From positions 1-21,004 of the IMG/VR virus record IMGVR_UViG_3300048014_000055: a DNA stretch of 21,004 nt; one strand, written 5' to 3'. Both the position numbers and the translations under genes were made by a program. Source of the stretch: a virus. Positions 1 to 9,000 of this stretch are shown in pieces. Position 1 is the first letter of the stretch; every line of letters begins with the position of its first letter. The notes under the pieces are model-generated. The model ran no database searches. It was given only the letters and a program-made list of their open reading frames with translations, and was not told where the DNA came from.

Positions 1-42
1 CCGCCGGCTTCGGGAGCGTTGTTTCAGGAGGCGGTGCGGTGA
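1..42 (+). CDS. C-terminal end of an upstream gene (partial)
   Basis: Frame 1 is open from the first base and ends at TGA 40-42 after 13 codons (PPASGALFQEAVR). The stop overlaps the GTG start of the next gene as GTGA, the same kind of junction seen repeatedly in this window, which is the main reason to believe it. The Shine-Dalgarno sequence of the next gene lies inside these codons. Thirteen residues are too few to name the product. By usual podovirus gene order a head gene (portal, scaffold or capsid) would be expected just upstream, but that is inference only. Confidence 0.45.
   Translation, partial: PPASGALFQEAVR
26..31 (+). promoter_or_regulatory. Ribosome binding site fixing a GTG start
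   Basis: A perfect AGGAGG lies 7 bases before GTG 39. The next in-frame ATG, at 51, would be 19 bases away, which is too far. This makes GTG 39 the better start for the 154-aa gene. Confidence 0.75.
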
Positions 43-503
43 AAGACAAAATGGGCTACGAGCACGAAGGCGGCATGGGCGATAAGAAGGGCGCCATGAA
101 GCGCGGCGGCCGGATGGCGAAGAAGGCCGGCGGCGGCGTGATGGGTTGTGCGCCGAAGAAACGCGCCGACAAGCGGGCGCGCGGCGGGCGCATGACCCCG
201 AGCGAGCCGTTCAGCGGCGCCGGCAAGATGACCGGCGGCGAGCGCGGCAGCGACGAAGAAAAGGACTCCGAGCGAGCCAGCGGGGGGCGGCTGTCGGCTG
301 CGAGCCGAAACGCGCTCCCCGCTTCGGATTTTGCGCTGCCGGGCCACGGCACCGGCAAGAACGGAAAAGGCCACGGGGCCTATCCCATCGACACGCCCGG
401 CCGCGCCCGCGCTGCACTGTCGCGCGGCGCGGCCAATGCTTCGCCGGCAGAGCAAGCCACGATCCGGCGCAAGGTTCACGAGAAATACCCCAGCATCGAG
501 TAG
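39..503 (+). CDS. Conserved phage protein with Gly/Arg-rich N-terminus (154 aa)
   Basis: Function unknown; probably a small virion or assembly protein, judged by its place at the head of the structural operon. Residues 1-85 are very basic and glycine-rich with repeated short motifs: KRGGRM (21-26), AGGGVM (30-35), ARGGRM (48-52) and ASGGRL (79-84). This part looks disordered. The C-terminal part (about 86-154) resembles a small domain I recall from many phage and prophage proteins: a start like LSAASRNALPASDFALPG, then YPI, a region rich in R and A, and an end like IRRKVHEKYPSI. I know no established function for that domain. The GTG start is chosen for its perfect AGGAGG and its GTGA overlap with the preceding gene. 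The next gene starts after a 9-base gap. Confidence 0.8.
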   Translation: MKDKMGYEHEGGMGDKKGAMKRGGRMAKKAGGGVMGCAPKKRADKRARGGRMTPSEPFSGAGKMTGGERGSDEEKDSERASGGRLSAASRNALPASDFALPGHGTGKNGKGHGAYPIDTPGRARAALSRGAANASPAEQATIRRKVHEKYPSIE

Positions 504-512
504 AGGTGCGCC

Positions 513-1229
513 ATGGCTACCCTCACTTCGAGCGGAACCTACAATTTCCAGCTTGCCAACTCCGACGTGGTGCTCGAAGCCTACGAGCGCATCCAGATCA
601 GACCGGCCGAGATCACCGCCGAGCACATGCATTCGGCTAACCGATCCGCCAACCTCGAATTGCAAACTTGGGCCAACCGCGGCGTTACACTCTATGCCGT
701 CGAGCAGGCTACACCGATCACGCTGATTGAGGGGCAAGCCACATACACCCTGCCCACCAACTGCATCCAGATGCTCGACACCTACTACTCGGTGTTGAAC
801 AGCGACGGCGTGACCTATACCGACCGGATCATGCTGCCGATGAGCCGGACCGAGTATGCGGAGATACCGCAGAAATCCATCCAGGCACCGCCGAACCGCT
901 ACTGGTTTGATCGCGCGCAAGCGCCGACGGTCACCACATGGCAAGTCTGTGATGGAAGTTCGCCCGGTGCGCTGATGAATTATTTCTACCTGCGCCAGTT
1001 GCAGGACGTGAACCTGCTCGGCACCGAAGCGCCGGACATGCTGAACCGGTTCCTCGAAGCGTTCATTGCCGGGATCACGGCGCGATTGGCTGAGAAGTGG
1101 CTGCCGGCCGTGTGGGCTGACAAGAAGGCGGCAGCAGCAGCGGCGTGGGCCGAAGCGTCGAAAGAAGACCGTGAGCAGGGTGGCATGACGATCCGGCCCA
1201 ACTTCGCCCGCTACATGAGACGGCGCTGA
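513..1229 (+). CDS. Head-tail adaptor/connector-like protein (238 aa)
   Basis: Probably a head-completion or adaptor protein joining the portal to the tail, comparable in size and position to the gp4/gp11-type adaptors of short-tailed phages. The call rests on overall character rather than a catalytic motif: a helical N-terminus (residues 1-60), a strand-rich middle with a YTLPTNCIQMLDTYY stretch and an LPMSRTEYAEIP...YWFDR stretch that I recall from podophage structural proteins, and a helical C-terminus (about 165-238) rich in Ala, Glu and Arg. ATG 513 follows an AGAGG-type ribosome site that overlaps the stop of the previous gene. Its TGA overlaps the next ATG (TGATG), implying coupled translation. 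Another kind of structural protein of the same module is possible. Confidence 0.65.
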   Translation: MATLTSSGTYNFQLANSDVVLEAYERIQIRPAEITAEHMHSANRSANLELQTWANRGVTLYAVEQATPITLIEGQATYTLPTNCIQMLDTYYSVLNSDGVTYTDRIMLPMSRTEYAEIPQKSIQAPPNRYWFDRAQAPTVTTWQVCDGSSPGALMNYFYLRQLQDVNLLGTEAPDMLNRFLEAFIAGITARLAEKWLPAVWADKKAAAAAAWAEASKEDREQGGMTIRPNFARYMRRR

Positions 1230-1555
1230 TGCGCGCGACCGGTAGAGCCCGCGTCAATCCCCGCGCGCCCAGCGCGTTCGGCGTGTGCGACAACTGCGGC
1301 ATGTGGTACAACCGCGCCGCGCTGGTGGACGAAATGCAATACCAGGGCAATGCCGTGCGCCCGACTGGGTTCAAGGTGTGCACGCGCACTTGCATGGATG
1401 TGCCGCAGCCGCAACTTGCCAGCCCGGTCCTGCCAAGCGATCCAAAACCCGTGTTGCAGCCGCGGCCCGAGCTTTACACCGGAGACAATGGCTTTGGGCT
1501 GGCGTCCTCCGGCAGTGCGTCAAGCTCGGCCAACCCGGTCTCGGAGATGCCCTAA
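1229..1555 (+). CDS. Small Cys4 (zinc-ribbon-like) phage protein (108 aa)
   Basis: The N-terminal half carries CDNC (C20, C23) and, about 28 residues on, C51 and C55, flanked by MWYNRAALVDEMQYQGN and MDVPQPQL. This layout resembles a small family I recall from phage structural clusters, in which two Cys pairs would hold one zinc ion. The second pair here is spaced C-x3-C (CTRTC) rather than the usual C-x2-C, so metal binding is likely but not certain. The C-terminal half (about 62-108) is Pro/Ser-rich and probably disordered. Start and stop both overlap neighbours (TGATG at 1227-1231, TAATG at 1553-1557), so it belongs to the same coupled unit. The exact role is unknown; a structural or nucleic-acid-binding accessory is possible. 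Confidence 0.75.
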   Translation: MRATGRARVNPRAPSAFGVCDNCGMWYNRAALVDEMQYQGNAVRPTGFKVCTRTCMDVPQPQLASPVLPSDPKPVLQPRPELYTGDNGFGLASSGSASSSANPVSEMP

Positions 1556-2301
1556 TGGCGATGTATTATGCCGATTGGGTGAACGCGCTCGGCGGCTACC
1601 TGCCGGAGAACGTGGCCAACACTAATACCGAAGCGCCGTTCACGTCCGGCAGCCGCTACAATGCGGTCATTGACCGGTGCATCGAATATGCCGAGTTGCG
1701 CATGTATCGCGACCCGGACCTGGATTTCTTGGCCACGCGCGAGTTCGCTACCTCGACCTGCACGGCCGGCACGCGCTCCGTCACCCTTCCAACCGGCATG
1801 ATCGTGGTGGAGGAAGCCAACCTGGTCATCCCCGCCGGTCAGGCGCCAAACAGCGCCGGCTCATCGTTTGTGCCTCTCGAAATCACATCGGTTGCGTTTC
1901 TCAACCGCGCGTGGGGTGCGGAAAACACCCAGCAGCAGCCCTCCAAGTTCGCCCGCGCCAATGACACCCAGATCATCCTCGGCGCCAATCCCGACCAGGC
2001 ATACGTGATCAGCTTCTACGGCACGATGCGGCCCACGGCGCTGTCTTCGACCAACACTAGCACGTTCCTGACGCTCAACCTGCCGGACCTGTTTCTTGCC
2101 GCCAGCATGATCTGGATGTCGATGTATCAGAAAAGCCTTGGCGCGGTGCAGTCGGTCGGGCCACTCGAAGGCGTGACCTGGGAAGAGCAGTACCAGAACA
2201 TGAAGAAAGGCGCCGCCGTCGAGGAAGCGCGCAAGAAGAGTCAGAGCGCGGCTTGGTCGCCGATGGCGCCGACGACTGCTGCCACGCCGCCGCGGGCCTG
2301 A
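1555..2301 (+). CDS. Connector/tail-completion-like structural protein (248 aa)
   Basis: Probably a second head-tail joining protein (adaptor or stopper), from position and character; no catalytic motif is visible. The N-terminal 60 residues are helical (YYADWVNALGGYLPENV, then a run ending in YAELRMYRDPDLDF), followed by a strand-rich centre with repeated V/I-P-T/A-G turns. A helical C-terminus includes DLFLAASMIWMSMYQKSL and EGVTWEEQYQNMKKGA. The last 20 residues are Ala/Pro-rich. The reading frame is open further upstream (to 1285), but that part overlaps the zinc-ribbon-like gene. ATG 1555 has a GGAG at 1543-1546 and the TAATG overlap, so it is preferred. Only three bases separate its stop from the next start. 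Confidence 0.7.
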   Translation: MAMYYADWVNALGGYLPENVANTNTEAPFTSGSRYNAVIDRCIEYAELRMYRDPDLDFLATREFATSTCTAGTRSVTLPTGMIVVEEANLVIPAGQAPNSAGSSFVPLEITSVAFLNRAWGAENTQQQPSKFARANDTQIILGANPDQAYVISFYGTMRPTALSSTNTSTFLTLNLPDLFLAASMIWMSMYQKSLGAVQSVGPLEGVTWEEQYQNMKKGAAVEEARKKSQSAAWSPMAPTTAATPPRA

Positions 2302-2304
2302 GCT

Positions 2305-4311
2305 GTGCCCAAGCAAAAACTGAAGCTCATGCCGGGCGTGGACCTGCAAAGCACGCCCACGCTCAACCAGACGATGTGGGCGGTATCGCAACTCATCCGG
2401 TTCTACAAAGGGCTGTTGCAAAAGATCGGCGGCTGGTCGCATTTTTCCAGCACGCCGGTGATCGGCACATGCCGGGCGCTTCTCGGATGGGCTGATCTGT
2501 CCGGCATACCCTACGTCGCGACCGGCACAGAACAACGGTTGCAGGTGCTCATCGGCGGCTCGACCATCGACATCACGCCGATCCAGCAGACGACGAACCC
2601 CGCGGTGTCGTTCTCAACCACATCCACGTCGGCCACGGTTTCAATCACCGATTCCTACGCCCCAAGCGCCGGCGATTGGATCAACCTGATCACGCCGGTG
2701 TCCGTCGGCGGCATCGTGCTCAGCGGCTTCTACCAAGTGGCGGTGGGCGGAACGACATACACCATCGTCGCCGCTGCTGCCGCCACCAGCACGGTCAGCA
2801 ATGGTGGAGCGGTTCCCGTTTTCGCCACCACGGCGTACTCTCCGACCGTGACGGTGACCTTGGCCAATCACGGCCTAACCGCGTCCACCAGCTCGTTCAA
2901 CGTGCCGCTGTCGGTGTCCGTCGGGGGCGTGACGCTGCTGGGCACCTATGTGGTTGCTTCAGTGGTGGACAGCAGCCATTTCACCATTACGGCCAGAACC
3001 ACGGCCGCATCGACGGCCTCGGCCTCTCTCAACTCCGGCAACGCGCAAATCCAGTATCTCCTGCCGAGCGGCAACGCCGTGAACGAGGCGCTGGTCGGTT
3101 ATGGCATTGGCAATTACGGGGCCGGCTACTATGGCGAGCCCAATTCTTCCTCTAGCGTGTCGCTGATGCGCATTTGGTCGCTGGATCATTTTGGCCAGGA
3201 TCTGGTGGCGTCGCCCAGTGGCGGGCAGATTTATTACTGGTCGCCGCTGACGCCGACGGCCCCGGCAGTCGTGGTTTCAAACACGGCGCCCACTGAAAAT
3301 AATTGGATATTCGTAGTTCCTGCCGTGCAAATACTCATGGCGCTCGGAACGAAAGACCAATACGGAAACTATTCGCCGCTGCTCGCCCGCTGGTGCGATG
3401 CGTCGGACTTCACCGACTGGACGCCCACGGTATCGAACCAAGCCGGAAGTTTCCAACTGAGCAGCGGTTCGAAGTTGGTGTTCGGCGCGGCCAACGGCCT
3501 GACGCTCTACCTCTGGACCGACCTGGGCGTGTGGACGGTGACGTACCAGGGGTTGCCCTACATCTTCTCGTTCCAGGAAATGGCGCGCGAATGCGGGGCG
3601 ATCTCGCCCAACGCGGTCGCCATCTTCTCGCAAGGCGCGGCCTGGCTGTCGGTGCAGGGGTTCTTCCAGCTTGGCAGCAGCGGCATTGTGCCCATGGAAT
3701 GCCCGGTGTGGGATTTCTACACGAACAATGTGCTGACGTTCCAAAACACCGCCATCACGTCGGCTCTCAACACTGAGTTCCACGAGATTTCGTGGTTCTT
3801 CCCGACCGCGACCGGCACCGCCTACGTCAAATGGAATTGGATTGAGAACGTCTGGGATTATGGGACGTTGACGCGCACCGCCTGGATTGATGCGTCTCCG
3901 GCCGGCGGCCCTTTGGGCGTGGATGCGAATGGGCTGATCCAACAGCACGAGGTCGGCAACGACGCGGACGGCACGCCCATCGTGGCATCGGCGACCACGG
4001 GCTATTTTGACGTGGCCGACGGCGACGATTTTGTGTTCGTGGACATGATCATTCCAGATTTCGTGGCCAGCCAGGGTGCAACGGTCGCCCTGACGGTGCT
4101 CAGCCAGGACTACCCTGATGCCCAGGTGACCCAGGATGGGGCATATCTCATGCAGCCCAACCCTTCGACAGGGAATACGCTGCCGGTGAACTTCACGACC
4201 ACAAACACCAGGGGGCGCCAGGTTGCGCTTCAGATCGCTTCCAGCGACGCGGGAAGCGCGTGGCGGCTCGGCGCGCTGCGCTACCAGTTCCGACCGGACG
4301 GCAAGCTGTGA
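2305..4311 (+). CDS. Large beta-rich tail hub/nozzle-like protein (668 aa)
   Basis: Most likely the tail tube or nozzle component of a short tail (comparable in role to T7 gp12 or P22 gp10). The N-terminus reads GVDLQSTPTLNQTMW, SQLIRFYKGLLQKIGGW, then a CRALLGWADLSGIPYVATGT segment. I recall this order from a widespread podophage tail family with beta-propeller-like repeats. Residues about 110-235 look like an inserted pair of similar beta domains (VSVGGIVLSGFYQV and VSVGGVTLLGTYVV). Further conserved-looking blocks are YGIGNYGAGYYGEP, ARWCDASDFTDWTP, YIFSFQEMARECGAIS and WNWIENVWDYGTLTRTAWID. There is no signal peptide or membrane segment. The GTG start lacks a clear ribosome site, lies three bases after the previous stop and may be reached by coupled translation. 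The stop overlaps the next GTG (GTGA). Confidence 0.75.
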   Translation: MPKQKLKLMPGVDLQSTPTLNQTMWAVSQLIRFYKGLLQKIGGWSHFSSTPVIGTCRALLGWADLSGIPYVATGTEQRLQVLIGGSTIDITPIQQTTNPAVSFSTTSTSATVSITDSYAPSAGDWINLITPVSVGGIVLSGFYQVAVGGTTYTIVAAAAATSTVSNGGAVPVFATTAYSPTVTVTLANHGLTASTSSFNVPLSVSVGGVTLLGTYVVASVVDSSHFTITARTTAASTASASLNSGNAQIQYLLPSGNAVNEALVGYGIGNYGAGYYGEPNSSSSVSLMRIWSLDHFGQDLVASPSGGQIYYWSPLTPTAPAVVVSNTAPTENNWIFVVPAVQILMALGTKDQYGNYSPLLARWCDASDFTDWTPTVSNQAGSFQLSSGSKLVFGAANGLTLYLWTDLGVWTVTYQGLPYIFSFQEMARECGAISPNAVAIFSQGAAWLSVQGFFQLGSSGIVPMECPVWDFYTNNVLTFQNTAITSALNTEFHEISWFFPTATGTAYVKWNWIENVWDYGTLTRTAWIDASPAGGPLGVDANGLIQQHEVGNDADGTPIVASATTGYFDVADGDDFVFVDMIIPDFVASQGATVALTVLSQDYPDAQVTQDGAYLMQPNPSTGNTLPVNFTTTNTRGRQVALQIASSDAGSAWRLGALRYQFRPDGKL

Positions 4312-4529
4312 GCGGCTCGTCGGGATCGCAGGAGATCGCTGCCCAGCTTTCGCGCAACACGCTGCTGTCGGCAATCCTGGTGGCGCTGAAGGGGCTCGGC
4401 ATCCAGATCGGCGCCAAATCGACCACGGCGACCGCAGGCAGTGCGTCGCTTCCCAGCGCGCCGGCCGGGTTTGTGACGCTCACGTTCAGCGATGGGAGTA
4501 GCGGCAAAGTGCCCTATTACAACACGTAA
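4308..4529 (+). CDS. Small phage structural-cluster protein (73 aa)
   Basis: The frame is open from 4260, but the best start is GTG 4308, which overlaps the previous TGA as GTGA, like several junctions here. No strong ribosome site is visible, so translation probably depends on coupling. The product has a hydrophobic helix near the N-terminus (NTLLSAILVALKGLGI, about 17-32), a Thr/Ala/Ser-rich linker, and an ending with GFVTLTFSDGSSGKVPYYNT that I recall from other short phage proteins (strands ending in K-V/I-P-Y-Y). The helix could be amphipathic rather than membrane-spanning. Function unknown; a minor tail component is the simplest guess. Confidence 0.65.
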   Translation: MSGSSGSQEIAAQLSRNTLLSAILVALKGLGIQIGAKSTTATAGSASLPSAPAGFVTLTFSDGSSGKVPYYNT

Positions 4530-5419
4530 TGAGCGGCACCCTGTCCCAAGGCCCAGGCGGCGGCATCATCCCGCCCGGCCAGGCTGGCGTCGGCAACCCG
4601 TTCCAGCAGCGCCAAGTCGAGCAGATGGCGCAGATGCCAACCGAGCAATTGCAGCAGATGGCTGCGCGCGGCGGCAATTCGCCCCAAGGCCAGATGGCGC
4701 AGCGGCTTTTGCAGCAGCGGCACTTCATGCCCAACGCCCAGCCACAGGCCTCGTCCGGCGGCATCACCGCGCAGCAGCCAGGCACATCCAGCCAGCCGGG
4801 CACTGGCATTGCGCAGACCCAACAGGCAACCGCCGCCGGCGTGGCGCTGCCTCCAACCACGAACGCGATGCGACGCGGCGGCGGCATTGTCCGGCGCCAG
4901 CACTTCGACATGGGTGGCATGCCCAGCAGCCAGGAAGACCCATGGTGGACGCGATCCGAAGCGCATGGCGAGTCGGGGCTGATCCACGCCTACACCCCCG
5001 GCCGCACCGACACCATCAACATGGAGCCGCTGGCGGAAAGCCACATCATTCCCGCCGACGTGATCTCCGGACTCGGCGAAGGCAACACCTTGGCGGGCGC
5101 GGCGGTCATGGACCGCATTCTCGGCAGCGCGCCGTTTGGCACCCAGATGCCCCGAGGGTCGCATGGCAGAGGGCCGCCAGCGCCGCCGCATGTCAGCAGC
5201 CGCCAATTCGAGTCGCGAGGCGGCCAGCCCGCCGGCAAGTTGGGCCAGCGCGTGCCCATCATCGCGGCCGGCGGCGAGTATAAGGTGTCGCCCGAGCAAG
5301 TGCTGCGCCTCGGGCGTGGGAGCTACAAGCGTGGGCATGACCTGCTTGATGCGTTCATCCTGGAGGTCCGCAAGCGCACGATCAAGGATATGAAAAACCT
5401 GCCGGGGCCGAAGAAGTAA
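4529..5419 (+). CDS. Conserved virion-cluster protein with GGIV motif (296 aa)
   Basis: Function unknown. The N-terminal third (1-110) is Gln/Gly/Pro-rich and probably flexible. It is followed by the basic motif RRGGGIVRRQHFDMGG (115-130). The body (135-296) resembles a family I recall beside GNAT genes in podophage clusters: EDPWWTRSEAH, HAYTPGRTDTINMEP, SHIIPADVISGLGEGNTLAG, VPIIAAGGEYKVSPEQVLRL and RGHDLLDAFI, with a basic C-terminal end (RKRTIKDMKNLPGPKK). No catalytic signature is recognised. The segment GRGPPAPP (213-220) recurs exactly in the 1430-aa protein two genes on, and the GGIV motif recurs there several times, suggesting shared partners. Both ends use TAATG overlaps. Confidence 0.75.
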   Translation: MSGTLSQGPGGGIIPPGQAGVGNPFQQRQVEQMAQMPTEQLQQMAARGGNSPQGQMAQRLLQQRHFMPNAQPQASSGGITAQQPGTSSQPGTGIAQTQQATAAGVALPPTTNAMRRGGGIVRRQHFDMGGMPSSQEDPWWTRSEAHGESGLIHAYTPGRTDTINMEPLAESHIIPADVISGLGEGNTLAGAAVMDRILGSAPFGTQMPRGSHGRGPPAPPHVSSRQFESRGGQPAGKLGQRVPIIAAGGEYKVSPEQVLRLGRGSYKRGHDLLDAFILEVRKRTIKDMKNLPGPKK

Positions 5420-6081
5420 TGCCAGACGGTTTCTCCGCTCCCGATGTCGTCGCCGCCACCGATGGTGGCATGATCATCAGCGCCGAGACGCTCGGCAAAC
5501 TTGGCCGCGGAAGGCGCAATGATGGGCGGCGCTGGCTCAAGACGTGGATCGACAACGAGATCAACGCCAAGCCGATCAATGGACCGACCGAAAAGCCGGC
5601 GAACGTGCGCATCGGCACCATCGCGGACGAGCCCGGCCTGCACCGCCTCATGATGCTCGACGTGGAGGAGAATGCCCGCGCCATCGCAGAGCCGTGCCCG
5701 GACAAAGTGATGGAGCACATTCAGAAGGGTACCAGGCGGCAGGGCGCCATCATCGCCATGATCGACGGGCCGAAAGGCGAACCGGTGGCGTGCATGAACC
5801 TTCAACCGTTCCAGTGGTGGTGGAGCAAGGCCTACTTCCTTCAGGAGGTGTGGAATTACGTGCACCCGGATCACCGGGCATCGAAGCACGCAGACAGCCT
5901 AATGAAGTTCGCGCGGTGGGCAAGCGACAACATGACGGCAGAGTATGGAAACCGCGTTTACTTGCTGCAAGGCGTGACTTCTAAAGACAATGTTCAAAAG
6001 AAGGTAGCCTTTTACTCGCGATACGGGAACTATATTGGCGCGTTCTTTATCTACCCTGACGCAGCAGGAGGCGTCCCATGA
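5419..6081 (+). CDS. GNAT-fold N-acetyltransferase-like protein (220 aa)
   Basis: Members of the GNAT family transfer an acetyl group from acetyl-CoA to an amine. Here residues 61-80 (NVRIGTIADEPGLHRLMMLD) look like the first strand and helix. Strands follow at about 109-128 (GAIIAMIDG, PVACMNLQ). The motif-A-like segment at 146-165 (NYVHPDHRASKHADSLMKFA) matches the V-x-P-x-x-R...A pattern of the cofactor loop and helix. The C-terminal part (KKVAFYSRYGNYIGAFFIY) matches the usual final strands. The acetyl-CoA loop lacks the usual glycine, so activity is uncertain. Such genes recur between tail and internal-protein genes of podophages, but their substrate is not known to me. The start is ATG 5419 in a TAATG overlap; the stop overlaps the next ATG (ATGA). 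Confidence 0.75.
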   Translation: MPDGFSAPDVVAATDGGMIISAETLGKLGRGRRNDGRRWLKTWIDNEINAKPINGPTEKPANVRIGTIADEPGLHRLMMLDVEENARAIAEPCPDKVMEHIQKGTRRQGAIIAMIDGPKGEPVACMNLQPFQWWWSKAYFLQEVWNYVHPDHRASKHADSLMKFARWASDNMTAEYGNRVYLLQGVTSKDNVQKKVAFYSRYGNYIGAFFIYPDAAGGVP

Positions 6082-9000
6082 GCGGCGGCGGATCGAGCAC
6101 AACCACCAGCAGCAGCACGGTCCCGCAGACCTTCCTGAATGCCTACAACAGCACGGTCAACCGCGCGTCGAGCGTGGCCAAAACGCCATACCAAGCGTAC
6201 ACCGGCAATTTGGTGGCTGGGTTTTCACCGGACCAGACGACGGCGCAGGGTGAGGTCGAGCAGGCACAGGGGGCGTATCAGCCGGAACTGAATGCGGCGA
6301 ACTCGGCGGTGGGCGCTTCGACTGCGCCGTTATGGTCGAACACGATGCAAACTGGCGTCAGCCCTTCGTCAGGCATTGCCGGCTACACGCCTAATTTCTA
6401 CGGTTCGTCGCCGCAGGTGAACGCCGGCACGATCTCGCAATACGAAAACCCGTATCAGTCGCAGGTCATCGGCGCGACCGAAGCGCAGATCAACAACACC
6501 GATGCCCAGCAAATGGCGCAGCTTGGTGGCAATGCGGCGTCCGCTGGTGCGTTTGGCGGCGACCGGATGGGCGTCGCGCAAGGCATCCTTGGCGGGCAGC
6601 AGGCCATTGCCAACAACAGCACGCTGGCCGGGCTGAACCAGTCGAACTACGCGCAGGCTTTGGCCGAGGCGAACCAGCAGCAGCAGACCGGCATCGCGGC
6701 CAACGAGGCCAGTCTGGCGTCGGGCGAGAGCGAGTTCAACAACCAGCAGCAGGCGCAACTGAGCGCGAACGAGGCCAACGCCTGGTTGAACTCGCAGGCC
6801 GGCTACGCCTATGGCAACCTCGCCCAGGAAGGCAACAACCTGGCGCTCGGCGATGCATCGGCGCTTGCTTCGTCGGGTTTGACGCAGCAGCAGCAGGCGC
6901 AGGCCGGGCTGAACACCGCCTATGAGCAGTGGCAAGCGCAGCAGGCGTTCCCGTATCAGCAGACCGGGTGGCTGGCCAACATCACCGAGGGCATCGGCTC
7001 GAACGTGGGCGGGTCAAGCACCACGACGCAGACCAACAATGCAGCGGGCGGCCGGGTGCCGCGGGCGGCGGGCGGGATCGTGGTGCCGGGCTACGACAAC
7101 GGCGGCGGCATCCTTTCCGAGATACCGGACGTAGCGACCAGCTACATCCCCACGTCCGGGTCGGGCGGCTCGGGTGGCGGCGGCATAGGTCGCGGGCCGC
7201 CAGCACCGCCATCGGCGCAAGTGCAGCCCGGCATGTCGCCCAGCAGCATGATCAGCGCGGCCGGCGGCGCCACGTCGCTCTACAACAACCTCGGCGGCCC
7301 GCAGTTGATCGGGACGAACGGCATTATTTCCGGGCCGCTGTTCGGTGGATCGTCGGCGCCGTCGATCATCGGCAACGGCGGCATGGGTATCGCCAGCGAC
7401 GGCGAGAGTGTGCCGCTGACCAATATGGGGTCGAGCGCGTTTGGGCCTGGCCTGGACACGCTAAGCATGCCATCGCCGGCGACAGTTGGCGCCTCCAACC
7501 CGAGCTTGTTCGGATCGCTGTTCGGGTCCGGGTCGGCTGCCGCATCGGTGCCGAGCACAGAGATTGCGTCGAGTGCGATTCCGACCGGCATAGGCTCGGG
7601 TGCGCTGGATAGCACCATACCGACACTGACGGCCGACGCGGCAAGCGGCGCCGGTGCTGGCGGTGCTGGGTTCCTTGGCTCGCTGGGCAGCGCAATCGAT
7701 GCGGGTGCCAGCGCCGTAGGTGATGGACTGGCAACTGGCGCCGGAGCAATCGCTTCCGGTGTCGGCGTGGCAGCGGACGCCATTGCGTCAGGGGCATCGG
7801 CAGTGGCTTCTTGGCTGCTGCCTCTGTTTGCTTTCCTCAAAGATGGCGGGCGCGTTGGAACGGAGCCGCAGCACCATGCACACGGTGGCATTGTGGTGCC
7901 GTTTTCGCAACGCGAGGCGCGCGCGCACGGCGGGATCATCGGCAACAATGGCGAGATGCCGTATTCGATGGCGCCCCCCGTTCTGGCCACGGGCACCACA
8001 GGGATGCCGGTGATGGGCATCTTCGGCACCAGCTCGCAGCCAGGTCCGGCCAATCTTTCGCCAAGCGGCGGCGCGCTGGCAGATGGCGGCATCGTGACCC
8101 GCGCGTTCGGCGGCGGCATGGGTTCCGGCCGCGGCAACAGCGCGCCCACCACCGGCTTCGGCAATTTCGCCGCCCCGTCCTACAATGTTTCCGGCGCGCC
8201 TGGCGCCGGCAACACCAACCCGATGGGCATCCTGTCGCCGTCCGGCTACAACTCGGCCGCCAGCATGGGCGCGCATCCGTTTGGCCTGAAAACCGGCGGC
8301 ATCGTGGTGCCATTCCGGCGCCATTTTGATGATGGCGGTTCGACAGACCCGCAGCCGACCGACGCGATGGTTGACCAGCTACGCGCAGATGAAACGGCCG
8401 GCGCGCAGTCGGATGCTGCGGCAGCAGCAGCGCCGGCGACCGCGGCCGCGCCGCAACCCAACGCCGCCGCTTCCTCGACACCGGGCGTCGGGGCGACGCA
8501 GACCTACCAGCCGGAGAAGCCCAACCTTTGGATACCCGCGCTGGCCGGCCTGGCGACCGCAGCGCTCGGGCGGCATCATGAGGTCGGCCACAACATCGCC
8601 GAGGGCGTGCTGGCCGGGCTGGGCACGTATTCCAAGGAGGACGAGCAGTATCAGGGGCAGCAGGAGAAGGCTGCGACGATCCAGCAGGAAGCGAAGCGGC
8701 TAGCGGATGCTGCCGAGCAGCACCGGGCGGATTTGGCTGAGACAGTGCGGAGCCACATGGCGACCGAAAGCACGGCGGGGCTGACCGCGACGAGCGAGGC
8801 GGCTTACCGTGCTTTGTCTGGGAAGGTCGATATGATGAACGCAGGCACAAACGCTAAGCGTGCGGCAAGCGAGACGGCTTTGCAGGGCATACAGGCAACC
8901 AAAGAGCAGTATGACCTAGATCAAGAAAGAAAATTTCAAGCGCTTTTGGCTGCGGCGCAGAATGGCGGCGGACAGCAGTCAAATGGCACGTCAGCGCCAA

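Noticed and set aside
24-944. A 306-codon open frame on the - strand
   Set aside because: It covers two well-supported + strand genes and their junction. Composition is typical of a shadow frame and no ribosome site was seen.
1285-1554. A 90-residue N-terminal extension of the 248-aa connector-like protein
   Set aside because: It overlaps the Cys4 gene, which is clearly coding in another frame. ATG 1555 has both a GGAG site and a stop-start overlap.
3277-4374. A 365-codon open frame on the - strand
   Set aside because: It lies wholly opposite the 668-aa tail gene, which has clear family-like blocks. Its predicted protein is Arg/His/Ala/Pro-rich as expected from the complement of GC-rich coding DNA.
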